8,873 nt of DNA from Fimbriimonadaceae bacterium (GTDB taxonomy: Bacteria; Armatimonadota; Fimbriimonadia; Fimbriimonadales; Fimbriimonadaceae): contig JAKRSE010000312.1 in the NCBI GenBank assembly GCA_022402505.1, forward strand, positions 1 through 8,873, given 5' to 3'. Below the pieces are notes generated by a model. It worked only from the letters and a program-made list of their open reading frames with translations. It did not search any database and had not been told where the DNA came from. Numbering within the stretch: the stretch's first letter is position 1; every line of letters begins with the position of its first letter. Of the stretch, positions 1-6,926 are shown one piece after another. Made by a program: the position numbers and the translations under genes.

Positions 1-390
1 GTCCAGCCGTGTGAGGTCGGCCAGGGCGCGGCCGTCGCCCGTCTCGAAGCTGAAGGTCATCGCGACCGGCAGAGGTTCACTGATCCCCGATGACTCGATG
101 AGCAGGTAGTCGAACCGGCCTTCCGCGGCCAGTCGGCCGACCTCTTCCAGCAGGTCCTCGCGGAGCGTGCAGCAGATGCAGCCGTTGGACATCTCAACCA
201 GGCGTTCTTCGGTGCGGCTGAGCCCGGCCTGGCCCTCGACCAGCCGGCCGTCGATGTTGACCTCACTCATGTCGTTGACGATGACCGCCACCCGGAGCCC
301 TTCCCGGTTGCCGAGGACATGATTCAGGAGCGTGGTCTTTCCGGCGCCCAGAAACCCGCTGAGCACCGTGACGGGCAGTCGCTTCACCAT
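1..390 (-). CDS. COG0523/CobW-family GTPase metallochaperone, N-terminal part
   Basis: Cut off at the left edge; 130 N-terminal residues are visible. The Walker A loop GFLGAGKTT is at residues 12-20. NDMSEVNID (39-47) follows, then the metal-binding motif CICC (71-74) in NGCICCTL, and ESSGISEP (99-106), which fits the Walker B/switch region. This order is diagnostic of the G3E P-loop GTPases that move Zn, Co or other metals (CobW, YeiR, YciC/ZagA, ZigA). These are cytosolic proteins that couple GTP hydrolysis to metal transfer, and the CxCC cysteines bind the metal. The NDMSEVNID variant is, in my recollection, common in zinc-associated members. I chose ATG at 390 because [15 protein letters not shown] matches the usual family start. 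An in-frame ATG at 408 would add six residues (MQYHCT) and place the upstream palindrome inside the gene. No Shine-Dalgarno sequence precedes 390. Family certain; the metal is inferred only. Confidence 0.95.
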   Translation of the reverse strand, partial: MVKRLPVTVLSGFLGAGKTTLLNHVLGNREGLRVAVIVNDMSEVNIDGRLVEGQAGLSRTEERLVEMSNGCICCTLREDLLEEVGRLAAEGRFDYLLIESSGISEPLPVAMTFSFETGDGRALADLTRLD

Positions 391-392
391 AG

Positions 393-407
393 TGCAATGA
401 TATTGCA
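393..407. promoter_or_regulatory. Perfect 15-bp palindrome, candidate Zur/Fur-type operator
   Basis: TGCAAT-GAT-ATTGCA is a perfect 6-3-6 inverted repeat. It sits two bases upstream of the COG0523 start at 390 and 75 bp upstream of the cytochrome operon start at 483. Many COG0523 genes are repressed by Zur through 15-bp AT-rich palindromes with TG...CA ends (established knowledge). This one has the length, the TG...CA ends and the local AT-richness, but only partly matches known Zur consensus sequences. Its role as an operator is therefore inferred from position. It could also serve the divergent operon. Confidence 0.45.
397..402 (-). promoter_or_regulatory. Possible -10 box for a leaderless COG0523 transcript
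   Basis: On the minus strand this reads TATCAT (5 of 6 matches to TATAAT), six bases upstream of the ATG at 390. This places the transcription start at or next to the start codon. It agrees with the missing Shine-Dalgarno sequence and suggests a leaderless mRNA. The hexamer lies inside the palindrome, so a bound repressor would block it. There is no good -35 hexamer (CCGGAC at the 17-bp position). Inference only. Confidence 0.25.
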
Positions 408-468
408 TTTGGTTCTCGGGTCCGGGACCGCAAGATTTGGACTCTCTCGCGCATGGTTCGTGTAGAAT

Positions 469-475
469 AGGAGGG
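469..475 (+). promoter_or_regulatory. Shine-Dalgarno AGGAGGG of the DUF1592 gene
   Basis: AGGAGGG lies seven bases before ATG 483. It is a near-perfect ribosome-binding site and fixes that start. Confidence 0.8.
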
Positions 476-482
476 TCCGGCC

Positions 483-2822
483 ATGGTTCAACGGGGATTC
501 AACCGGCTCAGCGGAGCGGTGTGGGCGGCGGCGACGCTGTCTCTGGCAGTCGGCGTTGTTGCGCCGACGGCGGCTCAGAAGTCGTCGGAGCCCGTTCCGG
601 TCCGGACGGCCGAGCGGTTTGCGTCCAAGACCCTGCCGCTCATCAAGACCCACTGCCTCAGCTGCCACTCCGGTGAGTCGGCCCAGGGCGGGGTCCGATT
701 CGACCTCATCCGTGAGGCGCGGCAGCTGCTCGACGACACCCAGCTGTGGGACCGAGCCCTGATCAACCTGCGCAACCAGACGATGCCTCCGGCGCGCAGC
801 AAGATGCCGACCGAGGCTGAGCGGATGGAGCTGATCACCGGGATCCACACCGTGCTGCTCGCCGAGAGCCGCCCCGAAGATCCCGGCCGGGTGACGGTTC
901 GGCGGCTGAACCGGTTCGAATACGGGAACACGGTGCGCGATCTGCTGGGCGTCGATCTCCATCCCGAGGAAGATTTTCCCAGCGATGATGTCGGCTACGG
1001 TTTCGACAACATCGGCGATGTCCTCAGCCTGTCGCCGCTCCATCTGGACGGCTATCTGCGGGCGGCCGAGAAGCTGGTAGCCGAGGCCCTGCCGGGCAGG
1101 CGGAGCGCGTCCGCCAAGCTGGAGACCGAGAAGTTTCAGGTTCAGGGAGGGGTCAACCTTCGCGGCGGTCAGCTCGTCTTCTTCTCGAACGGGACGGCGG
1201 GCGGCGAGCTGGTCTTCCCGAAGCGGGGCCGCTACGCTCTCCGATTTTCGGCCCACGGCACCCAGGCCGGCGGCGATCTGCCCCGGCTCATCGTCTCGCT
1301 CGACGGCCAAGGCATCGATGCGATCGACCTGAGGGGTTCGGAAGAGAATCCGGTCGAGTACGAGCTCCAGTTGGAGACCAGGCAGGGGAGGGCACGGCTC
1401 GACTTCGCCTTCGTCAACGACTTCTACGATCCGAACCATCCGGACGCCGGGCGCCGCGACCGGAACGCCTTCGTCAACGAGGTCCATCTGGTCGGGCCGA
1501 TCGGGGACGCCTCCAATCTGACGCCCCTTCAGCGGGAGCTCGCCCCGACTCTCCCGGGAGCAGGGCAGGAGCGGGCGGCTGCCCAGAGGTCGCTCCGGCC
1601 GTTCGCTGAGAAGGCCTATCGCCGCCCCCTGACCGAGGATGAGTTCCGCCGGATCATGGGGCTCTATGATCGAGGTCTGCGACAGGGCGGCCACGACCAG
1701 GGGCTGCGGCTCGCCGTGACCGGGATGCTGGTCTCGCCCTCCTTCCTCTTCCGCACCGAGGCGGTCTCCGGTTCGGGGCCTGCCGGAGATCTGAACGGCT
1801 GGCAGCTCGCCGCCCGGCTCAGCTACTTCCTCTGGGGCACGCTGCCGGATGCCGAGCTTCGGCGGGTGGCGGCCGATGGAACCCTGACCCGGCCGGAGGT
1901 CTTGGAAGCTCAGGCCATGCGGATGCTGAAGGATTCCCGGTCGAATGCTTTGGCCGACTCCTTCGCCATGCAGTGGCTGGAACTCGGGCGGCTGCAGACC
2001 CGCCTGCCCGATCCGAAGCTCTTCCCCGACTGGTCGGACGGCCTCCGCAAGGACATGGTCGAGGAGACGCGACTCTTCTTCCTGGACATCATGCGGCGGG
2101 ATGCTTCGATCACCGATTTCCTGACCGCCAAGCACACCTTCCTGAACGCCCGACTCGCTCGGCTCTACGGGGTCGGCGGGGTGACCGGCGATGAGTTTCG
2201 GCGGGTGAGCCTGGAGGGCACGCCCCGGTCCGGACTCCTGACTCAGGCCGGCATCCTCACCGTCACCAGCAACCCGACCCGCACCAGCCCGGTGAAGCGC
2301 GGCAAGTGGGTCTTGGACGTGATCCTGGGCGCTCCGCCACCGCCGCCCCCGCCTGGAGTGGCCGACCTGGTGGAGAAGGATGAGCCCGGTCAGCAGCCGT
2401 TGACCGTCCGTGACCGGACGGAGCTGCACCGGGAAGACCCGGCCTGCGCGGGATGCCATGCGAAGATGGACCCGATCGGCTTCGGCCTGGAGAACTTCGA
2501 CGGGATCGGCCGCTGGCGGGAGAAGGACGGTTCGATGGAGATCGACGCTTCCGGCAAGCTGCCGGGCGGCGTGAAGTTCGACGGGCCTGAAGAGCTGGTC
2601 GAAATCCTCGTCGGTCGATCGGATGAGCTGGCCCGCACCTTCGCCGAACGGCTCTCCACCTACGCGCTGGGCCGAGGAATGCGCAACGCCGACCGGGGCT
2701 TCCTGGATTCGGTCGTGCAGAAGGCTCAGCGGGAAGACCTGAAGTTCAGCGCCTTTGTCCGCGCCATCGTCTCCTCCGACGCCTTCCGTCGCACGACCCT
2801 GACCCCCGACAAGAAACCATGA
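483..2822 (+). CDS. Secreted di-haem DUF1587/1595/1592/1588/1585 protein (planctomycete-type cytochrome)
   Basis: 779 residues. An N-terminal hydrophobic segment ending near PTAAQ (about residues 10-32) looks like a signal peptide. A first c-type haem motif CLSCH is at 58-62, with MPPARSKMP near residue 100. Then come DUF1587 (about 135-203, [20 protein letters not shown]), a beta-rich segment resembling a carbohydrate-binding module (about 208-340), DUF1595 (about 370-425), DUF1592 (about 435-565, [17 protein letters not shown]) and DUF1588 (about 573-680). DUF1588 holds a seven-proline run, typical of the family, and a second haem motif CAGCH at 655-659. DUF1585 (about 700-775) ends the protein. 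Two CxxCH motifs imply a periplasmic or extracytoplasmic redox protein. The family is abundant in Planctomycetota, Acidobacteriota and Verrucomicrobiota, and to my knowledge its substrate is not established. The stop overlaps the next start as ATGA, so translation is coupled to the DUF1552 gene, its usual partner. Confidence 0.95.
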   Translation: MVQRGFNRLSGAVWAAATLSLAVGVVAPTAAQKSSEPVPVRTAERFASKTLPLIKTHCLSCHSGESAQGGVRFDLIREARQLLDDTQLWDRALINLRNQTMPPARSKMPTEAERMELITGIHTVLLAESRPEDPGRVTVRRLNRFEYGNTVRDLLGVDLHPEEDFPSDDVGYGFDNIGDVLSLSPLHLDGYLRAAEKLVAEALPGRRSASAKLETEKFQVQGGVNLRGGQLVFFSNGTAGGELVFPKRGRYALRFSAHGTQAGGDLPRLIVSLDGQGIDAIDLRGSEENPVEYELQLETRQGRARLDFAFVNDFYDPNHPDAGRRDRNAFVNEVHLVGPIGDASNLTPLQRELAPTLPGAGQERAAAQRSLRPFAEKAYRRPLTEDEFRRIMGLYDRGLRQGGHDQGLRLAVTGMLVSPSFLFRTEAVSGSGPAGDLNGWQLAARLSYFLWGTLPDAELRRVAADGTLTRPEVLEAQAMRMLKDSRSNALADSFAMQWLELGRLQTRLPDPKLFPDWSDGLRKDMVEETRLFFLDIMRRDASITDFLTAKHTFLNARLARLYGVGGVTGDEFRRVSLEGTPRSGLLTQAGILTVTSNPTRTSPVKRGKWVLDVILGAPPPPPPPGVADLVEKDEPGQQPLTVRDRTELHREDPACAGCHAKMDPIGFGLENFDGIGRWREKDGSMEIDASGKLPGGVKFDGPEELVEILVGRSDELARTFAERLSTYALGRGMRNADRGFLDSVVQKAQREDLKFSAFVRAIVSSDAFRRTTLTPDKKP

Positions 2823-4168
2823 GCACCCTGGATCGACGCACTCTGCTGAAAGGCATCGGCACCGTGATGGCCCTCCCGGCGCTGGAGGCCATGCTTCCGA
2901 GCACGGCCCTCGCCTCCTCGGCTCCGGCCCAATCGACCGCCGTCCGGATGGCCTTCCTCTTCGTTCCGAACGGGATCAACATGGCGAAGTGGACTCCTGG
3001 TTCGGTGGGGGCTCTGGGCGAGCTTCCGGAGACCCTGCGACCCCTCGCGCCGCTCAAGTCGAAGTTCAACGTCATCACCGGCCTGGCCCAGATGAACGCC
3101 TTCGCCAACGGCGACGGCCCGGGCGACCATGCCCGCTCGGCTGCGACCTGGCTGACCGGAGTGCAGGCCCGCAAGACGGCCGGCAGCGACATCCGCGCCG
3201 GCATCAGCGCCGACCAGGTGGCGGCCCTCTCCAAGATCGGGCGGAGCACCAAGTTCCCCAGCCTGGAGATCGGCTGTGAGCGGGGTGCGATGGCGGGCGA
3301 CTGCGACTCGGGCTACTCCTGCGCCTACAGCAGCAGCATCGCCTGGCGCACGGAATCGACCCCGGTCGCCAAGGAGGTGACTCCCCGGGCCCTCTTCGAG
3401 CGGCTGTTCGGCTCGGGCAATCCCGGCGAAGACGCCCAGTCGCTGGAGATGCGCCGCCAGGGCCGGGCGAGCGTCCTCGACTTCATCATGGAAGAGGCGG
3501 CTGCTCTGCAGGGCAGGCTCGGCGGCAAGGACCGGCAGAAGCTGGACGAATACTTCACCTCGGTTCGAGAGATCGAGCAGCGGCTGACGGCTCAGGAGAA
3601 GCGAACTGCCGATTCGGCTCTGGCCGGCGTGACCATCCCCGCTCCTGGAATTCCGATGGACCGCGGAGCGCACATCCGGCTGATGGGCGACATGATGATC
3701 CTCGCCTTCCAGGCCGATCTGACCCGCGTCGCCACCTTCATGTTCGCCAACGAGGGCAGCAACCGCCCCTACCGCGAGATCGGGGTGACCGACGGGCACC
3801 ACGACATCAGCCATCACGGCAAGGACGGCTCGAAGCTCCAGCACAAGCAGCAGATCGACGCCTACCACGTGGAGCAGCTGGCCTACATTCTGAAGCGGAT
3901 GAGCGAGATTCAGGAGCCGACCGGATCGCTCCTGGACAACTCAATGATCGTCTTCGGCGGAGGCATCAGCGACGGCGACCGCCACAACCACGACGACCTG
4001 CCGATCCTCTTTGCCGGAGGAGCGGGCGGACGGATGAAGGGCGGCCGGCACATGGTCTACGAGCCTCACACCCCGATGACCAACATGTTCATCTCGATGC
4101 TGGACTACATGGGCGTGCAGGTGGACAAGCTGGGCGACTCGACCGGCAAGCTCCAGGGTCTGTTCTGA
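2819..4168 (+). CDS. DUF1552 family protein with Tat-type signal
   Basis: 449 residues. The N-terminus [20 protein letters not shown] carries twin arginines at 6-7 followed by a hydrophobic stretch, so Tat export is likely. The family signatures are FLFVPNGINMAKWTP near residue 45, GDHARSAATWLTG near 100, CDSGYSCAYSSSIAWR near 160-175, and the C-terminal block NSMIVFGGGISDGDRHNHDD near 380. This is full length for a DUF1552 protein. The family resembles the sulfatase/DUF1501 fold class, but no enzyme activity has been assigned to it that I know of. It overlaps the cytochrome gene by 4 nt. The conserved pairing of DUF1592-type cytochromes with DUF1552 or DUF1501 proteins suggests a joint extracytoplasmic oxidative function, perhaps on polysaccharide or another polymer; this is inference. 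The TGA stop overlaps the CTG start proposed for the GNAT gene. Confidence 0.93.
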   Translation: MSTLDRRTLLKGIGTVMALPALEAMLPSTALASSAPAQSTAVRMAFLFVPNGINMAKWTPGSVGALGELPETLRPLAPLKSKFNVITGLAQMNAFANGDGPGDHARSAATWLTGVQARKTAGSDIRAGISADQVAALSKIGRSTKFPSLEIGCERGAMAGDCDSGYSCAYSSSIAWRTESTPVAKEVTPRALFERLFGSGNPGEDAQSLEMRRQGRASVLDFIMEEAAALQGRLGGKDRQKLDEYFTSVREIEQRLTAQEKRTADSALAGVTIPAPGIPMDRGAHIRLMGDMMILAFQADLTRVATFMFANEGSNRPYREIGVTDGHHDISHHGKDGSKLQHKQQIDAYHVEQLAYILKRMSEIQEPTGSLLDNSMIVFGGGISDGDRHNHDDLPILFAGGAGGRMKGGRHMVYEPHTPMTNMFISMLDYMGVQVDKLGDSTGKLQGLF

Positions 4169-4704
4169 TCTTCCGCCCGTTCACCGAGGCGGATCGGGCC
4201 GAGTGCCTGAGGCTCTTCGATGGCTGGGTCGGGCCGAACTTCGGCGTCGTTGAGAAAGAGAGTTTCGACGGCTTCCTGACCGCGGCTCTGACCCCCGGCG
4301 GGCAGGAGGAGGAGATCGTCTTCGAAGTCGTGACCGAGGGCGGCGAGATCGTCGCCTGCGGAGGCTTCGAGGTCTTGGACGGCTGCGGCTATCTCTGCTG
4401 GGGGATCGTCGACCGTGGCCGGGCCGGGAAGGGACTGGGGCGGGCGCTTCTGGAACGGCGGCTTGAGCTTCTTCGGTCCTGGCCGGTCGGCTCGGTCTTC
4501 TCCGACACGGCGCCCGTCACGGAGAGGTTCTTTGCCCGCTTCGGCTTCGAGACCTTCTTTCGCCGGCCCGACCACTGGTCCCCCGGCATCGACCTCGCGG
4601 CGATGGAGCTCTCCCTGGACGGAACCCGGCGAGGCCCCGGTCGAATCCGCAGCGATGGCACCATCGGGTACCGGATCATTCCGCCGCCGGAATCGGCTGG
4701 CTGA
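4165..4704 (+). CDS. GNAT-family N-acetyltransferase, probable CTG start
   Basis: 179 residues from CTG. The first residues read (L/M)IFRPFTEADRAECLRLFD, which is the beta1-alpha1 beginning of a GNAT domain. WGIVDRGRAGKGLGRALLER (79-98) is motif A, with the acetyl-CoA pyrophosphate loop GKGLG at 88-92. The usual Q/R of the Q/RxxGxG/A signature is replaced by Ala-87. FFARFGFETFF (122-132) is motif B. These cytosolic enzymes move an acetyl group from acetyl-CoA to an amine; the acceptor is unknown. No ATG, GTG or TTG occurs in frame upstream of 4165 for at least 80 bp. The first conventional start, GTG 4330, would delete 55 residues including beta1-alpha1. CTG overlaps the DUF1552 stop as CTGA, with CAGGG six bases upstream. 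The C-terminal 30 residues (from about 150) are low-complexity and may not belong to the fold. Confidence 0.8.
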   Translation: MIFRPFTEADRAECLRLFDGWVGPNFGVVEKESFDGFLTAALTPGGQEEEIVFEVVTEGGEIVACGGFEVLDGCGYLCWGIVDRGRAGKGLGRALLERRLELLRSWPVGSVFSDTAPVTERFFARFGFETFFRRPDHWSPGIDLAAMELSLDGTRRGPGRIRSDGTIGYRIIPPPESAG

Positions 4705-4880
4705 TGCGGCGGTCGTCGAAACCCTGTCTGGTGCAGCGGGACCCCAGCCCGTTGATCGACGGGTCCGGTCCGCTCCCCTGGGTCCGGAAGAGCTTCCCCC
4801 GGACCTGATCCTCGGGGCAAGAATTCAACCGCCTCAAGTTTGCAGAATTGAGCGTAAGCAGACGTGTGCCGCGATCTGGG
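4705..4880. other. Gap without a secure gene, containing two hairpins
   Basis: This stretch follows the GNAT stop. CCCGT/ACGGG (arms at 4748-4752 and 4759-4763) forms a 5-bp stem with a 6-nt loop. GGTCCGG/CCGGACC (4781-4787 and 4799-4805) forms a 7-bp stem with an 11-nt loop. Neither is followed by a T run on either strand, so they are not standard intrinsic terminators. GGGTCCGG is repeated at 4761 and 4780. From about 4815 to 4865 the DNA becomes more AT-rich, as expected for a promoter region, but I see no clear -35/-10 pair. Confidence 0.4.
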
Positions 4881-4985
4881 ATGTCATGGACTCTAGGGGT
4901 ACTTGCGGCGGTCACCCTCGTATTGGGCGGCGCGATGCTCTTTGTGGCCGGCGAGACCGTCGAGGTCCGGGTGACCCGCAGGTGA
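4881..4985 (+). CDS. Possible 34-residue single-pass membrane peptide
   Basis: ATG 4881 opens a 34-codon frame. It has one hydrophobic segment, LGVLAAVTLVLGGAMLFVAG (residues 5-24), followed by a charged tail ETVEVRVTRR. It ends with TGA overlapping the next start as GTGA (4982-4985), which suggests translational coupling. Third codon positions are mostly G or C in the second half, as in the neighbouring genes. There is no strong Shine-Dalgarno sequence. GTG 4866 would add VPRSG at the N-terminus and is an alternative start. I do not recognise a family. The clean transmembrane pattern and the coupled stop support a real gene; the small size and weak start are against it. Confidence 0.45.
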   Translation: MSWTLGVLAAVTLVLGGAMLFVAGETVEVRVTRR

Positions 4986-5443
4986 AGAGGTCGGAGTACC
5001 TTCGGAGGCTGTTCCGCGAGTACCTCAAGGACAGCCGAAAAGTCCTCCTCCCATGGCACATTTGGGTGATCCCGGTGATGGCAGGCATTCTCGTTGTCCC
5101 GATCATCATTTCGCGGAACGCCGGCAATATTCGGGCATCCAATTGGCACGAGTCTCCGTCCGGAGAAGTCGAGGTCATCCTGACCCAAAGGCGGGACATA
5201 CGCTGGGCCACCTGGGCCATCCTTGTTCTCCGTCCGGTCGGCCTTTCGCTCGAATCAACCAGGGTGGACCTGGGGCCCTGCGGCAGCAGAAGACCCGACC
5301 TCCGCTGGCTCTCCGAGCGTGAGCTTTTCGTGGACTGTCCGCAGCCGCTGCTTCCCGAGGCTCAGAGGCCTGGCTGGGATGGGACGACGACGGTTCAGGT
5401 CCGAGGTCACAGGTACCGGATCCGCCTTCGGTCTCCTGACTGA
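4982..5443 (+). CDS. Membrane-anchored protein of unknown function
   Basis: 153 residues from GTG 4982. A basic N-terminus (KRSEYLRRLFREYLKDSRK) precedes one transmembrane segment at about 22-44 (WHIWVIPVMAGILVVPIII). The remaining roughly 105 residues look like a compact beta-rich domain outside the membrane. They include SPSGEVEVILTQRRDIRWAT, LRWLSERELFVDCP and a final TTVQVRGHRYRIRLR. The SPSG...VxLxRR layout and the later LxWLSExELxVxCP recall the small SPDGxxxA domains of many membrane-anchored hypothetical proteins, but no name can be given. ATG 4886 in the same frame would add an arginine- and glycine-rich extension and displace the 34-residue peptide; I judge GTG 4982 more likely. The stop lies three bases from the stop of the converging DinB gene. 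Confidence 0.65.
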   Translation: MKRSEYLRRLFREYLKDSRKVLLPWHIWVIPVMAGILVVPIIISRNAGNIRASNWHESPSGEVEVILTQRRDIRWATWAILVLRPVGLSLESTRVDLGPCGSRRPDLRWLSERELFVDCPQPLLPEAQRPGWDGTTTVQVRGHRYRIRLRSPD

Positions 5444-5446
5444 TCG

Positions 5447-5926
5447 TCAGTTGTCTTCGGTCTCGTGGCCCATCATGTGGCGGACGGAATAGATCTGGCC
5501 GGCATGGTAGGCGACGTGGAAGCCCTGGTACTGGACCATGTTGCCCCAGGTTTCCCAGTGGGTCGGAGTCGGGTCGCCCGCGTCGTGTTCCGCAGCTTTG
5601 GCACGGGCCGCTTGGTGGATTCGGGCGACCTCGGCGATCGCCTGGTCGGCAGTCAGGTCCACCGAGACGGGCGCCTTGATCGAGTGGACGTAGTACTTGA
5701 ACCGTGCGTCGATCAGCGGACTCTGGATTTCCAGGGAGGCGAGGTCGGCATCCCAGGCTTCGCCGATCATCCAGAGCGTCTGGGCGGTGGCGACGTGCCC
5801 GGCGATCTCGCCGACGCTGAGAAGACCCGGGTGGGGCCGCCGCCAGAGGTCGTCGCTGGGGCAGTTCTCCAGACAGATGGCAAGCTCCCGGTGGGCTTCA
5901 TCCAATGAGCCGAGCAGAGTGGTCAT
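5447..5926 (-). CDS. DinB-fold (YfiT/DinB superfamily) protein
   Basis: 159 residues from ATG 5926. It is a four-helix-bundle protein with the metal-binding histidine triad of the DinB superfamily: His44 in VGEIAGHVA, and His137 and His141 in GFHVAYHAGQIYSVRHMMG. Members bind a divalent metal. Some act as thiol-S-transferases using bacillithiol or mycothiol; most, like this one, have no known substrate. ATG 5926 is chosen because GGAAGG (5935-5940) lies eight bases upstream. ATG 5932 is only two bases from that site, and the GTG 5968 extension has no family-like residues. It is the last gene of the leftward cluster, 72 nt after the receiver-like gene, so it may be co-transcribed or have its own promoter in the gap. 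Confidence 0.88.
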   Translation of the reverse strand: MTTLLGSLDEAHRELAICLENCPSDDLWRRPHPGLLSVGEIAGHVATAQTLWMIGEAWDADLASLEIQSPLIDARFKYYVHSIKAPVSVDLTADQAIAEVARIHQAARAKAAEHDAGDPTPTHWETWGNMVQYQGFHVAYHAGQIYSVRHMMGHETEDN

Positions 5927-5998
5927 GTTCATCGCCTTCCCATTCTGCCCTTCGCGAGACCCCACCACCAGGCTGTCAGAACGAGGAATCAGGAGTCT

Positions 5999-6421
5999 TC
6001 ATGGTTTCTTCGGCCGGGGGAGGGCCGCGTCGAACTCCCCCTTCTCCAGCCGCGCCAAGACGTTGGGCTTCAGGTCGGTGAGGCCGGCTCCGGCCCGAGC
6101 GAGGGCTTGGTTGAAGATGGTCGAGCTGGACATGCCGATGATCGTCGGGACTCCCGCCTTGGCGGCTGCCTCCACGATGTCCTCGCCCTTCCACCCGCCC
6201 GGCAGTTCACGGTCGCAGAAGAGGACGGCGACGCGGCTCCAGGGCAGATCGACGGGAGGCAGACCGCCGCCCGGCGTCGAGCCCAGAAAGCCTCTCCCGT
6301 GAGCCTCTTCCGGGTGCGAACAGGCGTGGACCTCGACCTCGCGCGACTTCAGGGCTCGGACGGCGCGGACGAGGGCGGAGGGATTGTCCTCCACCACCAG
6401 AGCCACCCGAGACCGGGTCAA
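5999..6421 (-). CDS. Stand-alone receiver (REC)-like protein, TTG start
   Basis: 140 residues. The layout is that of a CheY-like receiver: LVVEDN with acidic residues at 11-12, VLFCDREL with the likely phospho-acceptor Asp70, GMSSS (97-101) with the switch Ser, and DLKP with Lys118-Pro119. A glycine- and proline-rich insertion (about 41-62) lengthens the region before beta3. There is no output domain and no kinase gene nearby, so it probably acts by protein contact or is a degenerate receiver. The TTG at 6421 overlaps the stop of the upstream YbjN gene as TTGA, with GAGG ten bases ahead, so translation is probably coupled. A GTG at residue 6 (6406) is an alternative start and would keep the whole fold. 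Confidence 0.75.
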   Translation of the reverse strand: MTRSRVALVVEDNPSALVRAVRALKSREVEVHACSHPEEAHGRGFLGSTPGGGLPPVDLPWSRVAVLFCDRELPGGWKGEDIVEAAAKAGVPTIIGMSSSTIFNQALARAGAGLTDLKPNVLARLEKGEFDAALPRPKKP

Positions 6422-6897
6422 TTCGAGACGACCTCGCGGACGAAGATCGGCACGAGGTCGCGCATCTTCGCCAGCCAGAGCTTGATCGTTTCGGACCCCG
6501 TTTCCGGGCCTACGATCAGCTCGGAGACGAGGAACGGATCACCCTCACCGTCGATGTAGACCCGGGCGTGCTTCCGCTTGGAGTTGAAGTCGTTGATCCG
6601 GTTGAGCCCGACTCGGTTGGGCAGGTCGAAACCGACGTTGAACTGGAGGCTGCCCACCGTGCCTGGCGACACCCCCGGTTCCTGGTAGACCTGGGCGGCG
6701 ACCCCGCCGAAGGCGAAGGTCAGGCTGAGGGTGCCGTCGTCCTCGCCCCTCTCTTCGGCGGCCGTTTCCAGGGCGAGCAGGGCGGCCTTGGTTCGGGCCG
6801 AGACCGATGCGGGCGCGCTGGATTGGACCGGGGCGCCTCCGGCCTGGATCAGAACCAGGCCGGAGGCGAGGACGGCGGCGAGATGGGAGGGACGCAT
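6418..6897 (-). CDS. YbjN-domain protein with signal peptide
   Basis: 159 residues from ATG 6897. A hydrophobic N-terminus (HLAAVLASGLVLIQAGGAPVQ) looks like a Sec signal peptide. After a linker, the C-terminal part shows the YbjN pattern: LQFNVGFDLPN, then VGLNRINDFNSKRKHARVYI, DGEGDPFLVSEL and a final amphipathic helix. YbjN domains share the type III secretion chaperone-like fold. E. coli YbjN affects motility and stress responses, but the molecular role is unclear; exported versions are common in other phyla. GAAGG five bases upstream supports ATG 6897 over the GTG at 6909. It starts 29 nt after the HNH gene and overlaps the receiver-like gene by 4 nt, so all three are likely one transcript. 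Confidence 0.85.
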   Translation of the reverse strand: MRPSHLAAVLASGLVLIQAGGAPVQSSAPASVSARTKAALLALETAAEERGEDDGTLSLTFAFGGVAAQVYQEPGVSPGTVGSLQFNVGFDLPNRVGLNRINDFNSKRKHARVYIDGEGDPFLVSELIVGPETGSETIKLWLAKMRDLVPIFVREVVSN

Positions 6898-6926
6898 GAC
6901 TGCCTTCACTCTACTGCAGGCCGTGG

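Noticed and set aside
463..468. TAGAAT as a -10 box for the cytochrome operon
   Set aside because: Transcription would begin near 475 and lose the Shine-Dalgarno sequence at 469-475; the nearest -35-like TTGGAC (437-442) is 20 bp away. More likely an A/T-rich spacer before the ribosome-binding site.
2334..2357. Seven-proline run as an unusual repeat
   Set aside because: A proline run at this place ([13 protein letters not shown]) is a normal feature of DUF1588 proteins.
384..2459. 691-codon open frame on the minus strand
   Set aside because: It is antisense to the di-haem gene, whose domains and haem motifs are unmistakable. The frame is open because of high GC; the translation is rich in Arg, Pro, Gly and Leu without any domain.
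2726..3868. 380-codon open frame on the minus strand
   Set aside because: Antisense to the DUF1552 gene, with no recognisable motifs and typical high-GC shadow composition.
4781..4805. GGTCCGG/CCGGACC hairpin as an intrinsic terminator
   Set aside because: No run of T follows on either strand and the loop is long.
4415..4981. Upstream half of a long plus-strand frame that continues into the membrane protein
   Set aside because: It overlaps the GNAT gene in another frame and is Arg/Gly/Pro-rich. Only the part from 4982 has a transmembrane segment and protein-like content.
5436..5450. CTGAC-TGATC-GTCAG palindrome between the converging stops as a bidirectional terminator
   Set aside because: The 5-bp stem is too short and has no flanking T runs; such palindromes are expected by chance.
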